Shown here: piece by piece, positions 5,017 through 6,200 of the stretch
Layout: each line of letters begins with the position of its first letter
How positions within the stretch are numbered: position 1 is the stretch's first letter
Notes under the pieces: generated by a model
The model's input: the letters and a program-made list of their open reading frames with translations, nothing else
Told to the model about the DNA's origin: nothing
Databases searched by the model: none
Translations under genes and position numbers: made by a program
Source: Clostridiales bacterium
GTDB lineage: Bacteria; Bacillota; Clostridia; Lachnospirales; WRAX01
NCBI GenBank assembly: GCA_031277155.1
Contig: JAITMW010000020.1
Coordinates: 1 to 6,200, forward strand
DNA length: 6,200 bases
Direction of reading: 5' to 3'

Positions 5017-5958
5017 ATGGCAGCTTTTGAATTTGGAAACTATCCGGAAAGACCCGGACGCCCGCACTTTTCGGCGCCCGGACAACAAGAAGTGCCCGCC
5101 GTAGAGGCTGCGCCAGAGGCGGACGCACTTTCAGCCGCGCCCCGGCTGCGTACAGAACCCATCTTGGCATTGAAGATTTATGATTCTTGCCGCAACAAAA
5201 ATTGTCTTACCCCATCAGATTTGGGCGGCCCGGCGCTTTCTATGGGCGGCGAGCCCATACTGGCTCCTGATGAAGCGCAATCCGTAAGAATTGAAGACCT
5301 TACCATCGGCAGAATTTCGATTTTGTCCAAACAGCGCAGCGATTTTAGAAAAGGATATTGGGATATTGATATTCAATATGACTTTGACTATACTTTGCGC
5401 TATGTAAGCCGCGGCGGCACAGAAATCGGCACAACGCCCGCCACAAATTCCTTTACACAGCGTCTCAGCTTGTTTGGCTCTCTTGGGGCCGGTGTGGCCA
5501 TTGCCACCGACATCATTGCGGGCGGCATAACAGGCCTGGGCGGCGAGCCCTTTGTGCTTGCAGAGGCAAGGGCCATTGGCCTTGCGGCCGAAATAAAGCG
5601 CGACCATTGCCGCCGCAGACATAACGACCACCCCGGGCATCCCGCCGCTGAAGAAATTGAGGCCCTGCGTCATCATCACCGCCGCCATGCCCATGTTTTT
5701 GTCACCATAGGCCTCTTTTCCATTGTGAAGCTGTTCCGCCTTGTGTCACTTTTGGTGGAATCCCGCGGTTTTGTCATCCCGGATGTATGCGACAATGTTA
5801 TGCCGCCAAATCCGTGCGATGTCTTTGAAGATTTGGGGTTTCCAATGGACACCTTCTCGCCGCCGCAAAAGCGCGAATTTATGTCGAAGGAAAGCCTTGA
5901 TATCCCCGGCAGGCCCTGCGCCGAAAGGATGGAAGCGGAAATGCTGGCCGAGGAATAG
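5017..5958 (+). CDS. Uncharacterised clostridial-type protein with Cys motif and His-rich insert
   Basis: The function of this 313-residue protein is unknown. It starts at an ATG with AGGGAGG eight bases upstream. Visible parts are: a Pro/Ala-rich acidic N-terminus (1-48); KIYDSCRNKNCL (53-64); a segment rich in alternating polar and hydrophobic residues around GYWDIDIQYDFDYTLRYV (113-130), suggesting beta strands; SLFGS (151-155); EARAIGLAAEIK (183-194); a His/Arg-rich stretch (197-226) with nine histidines and C198; then VFVTIGLFSIVKLFRLVSLL (227-246) and NPCDVFEDLGFPMD (265-278) with PPQKREF (282-288). From memory, the KIYDSCR..DCL, LFGS, VTLGLFSIVRL and NPC...FPVD blocks recur in uncharacterised clostridial proteins, often with cysteines in the middle part. 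There is no signal peptide; the hydrophobic stretch at 227-246 is more likely a conserved strand region than a membrane anchor. A spore-associated role is possible but is inference only. Confidence 0.85.
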   Translation: MAAFEFGNYPERPGRPHFSAPGQQEVPAVEAAPEADALSAAPRLRTEPILALKIYDSCRNKNCLTPSDLGGPALSMGGEPILAPDEAQSVRIEDLTIGRISILSKQRSDFRKGYWDIDIQYDFDYTLRYVSRGGTEIGTTPATNSFTQRLSLFGSLGAGVAIATDIIAGGITGLGGEPFVLAEARAIGLAAEIKRDHCRRRHNDHPGHPAAEEIEALRHHHRRHAHVFVTIGLFSIVKLFRLVSLLVESRGFVIPDVCDNVMPPNPCDVFEDLGFPMDTFSPPQKREFMSKESLDIPGRPCAERMEAEMLAEE

Positions 5959-5967
5959 GCAAGCAAG

Positions 5968-5995
5968 AAAAAAAGGCCGTGCATGGCCTTTTTTT
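5968..5995. terminator. Bidirectional intrinsic terminator
   Basis: Seven A then GGCC (5968-5978) pair with GGCC then seven T (5985-5995) around the loop GTGCAT. Read on either strand this gives a GC stem followed by a U-tract. It begins ten bases after the plus-strand gene's TAG and 17 bases beyond the stop of the convergent minus-strand gene, so it probably ends both. Confidence 0.88.
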
Positions 5996-6012
5996 GTTGG
6001 CGTTTCGCCGTC

Positions 6013-6200
6013 CTAGTTCAACGATTCCGCCATTTTTATCAGGGCTTCGTCGTCCACATTGCCCATCCCAAAAAACATATACAGCACATTATCAACCAGC
6101 AAATTCACCACGCCGCTGTCAACCACCGCTTCATGCCCGTTGATTTCAATGGTGCGCATATTTTCCGTCGCCCCTGTTGCAAAGCCCGAATCCTCGGTCA
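6013..6200 (-). CDS. C-terminal end of a DUF4367-like protein (5' part outside window)
   Basis: An open frame enters from the right edge and stops at TAG (6013-6015), giving 61 residues. The sequence TIEINGHEAVV (residues 16-26) followed by a hydrophobic strand NVLYMFFGMGNV (37-48) and then DEALIKMAESLN (50-61) resembles the C-terminus of DUF4367 domains, which often end in a short strand and an ELIKIAESL-type helix. In clostridia such domains are often found at the extracytoplasmic end of anti-sigma-factor-like or lipoprotein-like membrane proteins; whether that holds here cannot be seen. The gene converges on the 5017-5958 gene and shares its terminator. The frame is secure, the family assignment moderate. 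Confidence 0.65.
   Translation of the reverse strand, partial: TEDSGFATGATENMRTIEINGHEAVVDSGVVNLLVDNVLYMFFGMGNVDDEALIKMAESLN

Noticed and set aside
5215..5694. Minus-strand open frame of 159 codons inside the plus-strand gene.
   Set aside because: The plus-strand frame is longer, has a strong ribosome binding site and terminator, and contains family-like motifs.
5590..5700. Frameshift creating the His/Arg-rich stretch artificially.
   Set aside because: The frame is the same before and after the stretch, and the flanking blocks (EARAIGLAAEIK and VFVTIGLFSIVKL) are both family-like. Two compensating errors would be needed; this cannot be fully excluded without reads.

Overview
The window looks like a chromosomal segment from an anaerobic member of the Clostridia (Bacillota), probably an uncultured gut or digester lineage. 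The evidence is an adenosylcobalamin-dependent glutamate mutase small subunit (GlmS) with its reactivase GlmL, a Gram-positive lipoteichoic-acid-synthase-type membrane sulfatase, strong AGGAGG-type ribosome binding sites, and a plus-strand protein whose conserved blocks I recall from uncharacterised clostridial proteins. No RNA gene, transposase, integrase or CRISPR array is visible.

Layout. Positions 1-4839 hold five closely spaced minus-strand genes, which read right to left as: LTA-synthase-like sulfatase (2863-4839, probable TTG start), glmS (2366-2839), glmL (932-2329), a complete Uma2-family PD-(D/E)XK nuclease (372-929), and a second Uma2 gene (1-370) cut by the window edge. Gaps are 23, 36, 2 and 1 nt, each start has a good Shine-Dalgarno, and a sigma-A-like promoter sits at 4871-4899, so one transcript is plausible. 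A 177-nt AT-rich divergent intergenic region (4840-5016) separates this block from a plus-strand gene (5017-5958) of unknown function. That gene ends at a hairpin-plus-U-tract terminator (5968-5995), which is symmetric and probably also serves the convergent minus-strand gene at 6013-6200, the C-terminal end of a DUF4367-like protein.

How the genes may work together. GlmS and GlmL belong to the methylaspartate route of glutamate fermentation: GlmS binds B12 and GlmL is thought to repair or reload the mutase. The catalytic subunit GlmE usually lies next to them but is not in this window; the Uma2 pair occupies its usual place downstream of glmL. The sulfatase has no obvious metabolic link to glutamate mutase, so the shared transcript may be incidental.

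Most notable points: (1) the two Uma2 genes form a mosaic, with 109 identical bases, then a diverged stretch of about 150 bases, then 60 of 61 identical bases; (2) a GC-rich double-hairpin repeat appears twice in tandem, in frame, inside the sulfatase gene and again across the glmS stop codon; (3) the plus-strand protein has a dense His/Arg cluster where, as I recall, relatives carry cysteines, and it has a possible sporulation-type promoter. None of these amounts to a demonstrated new system.
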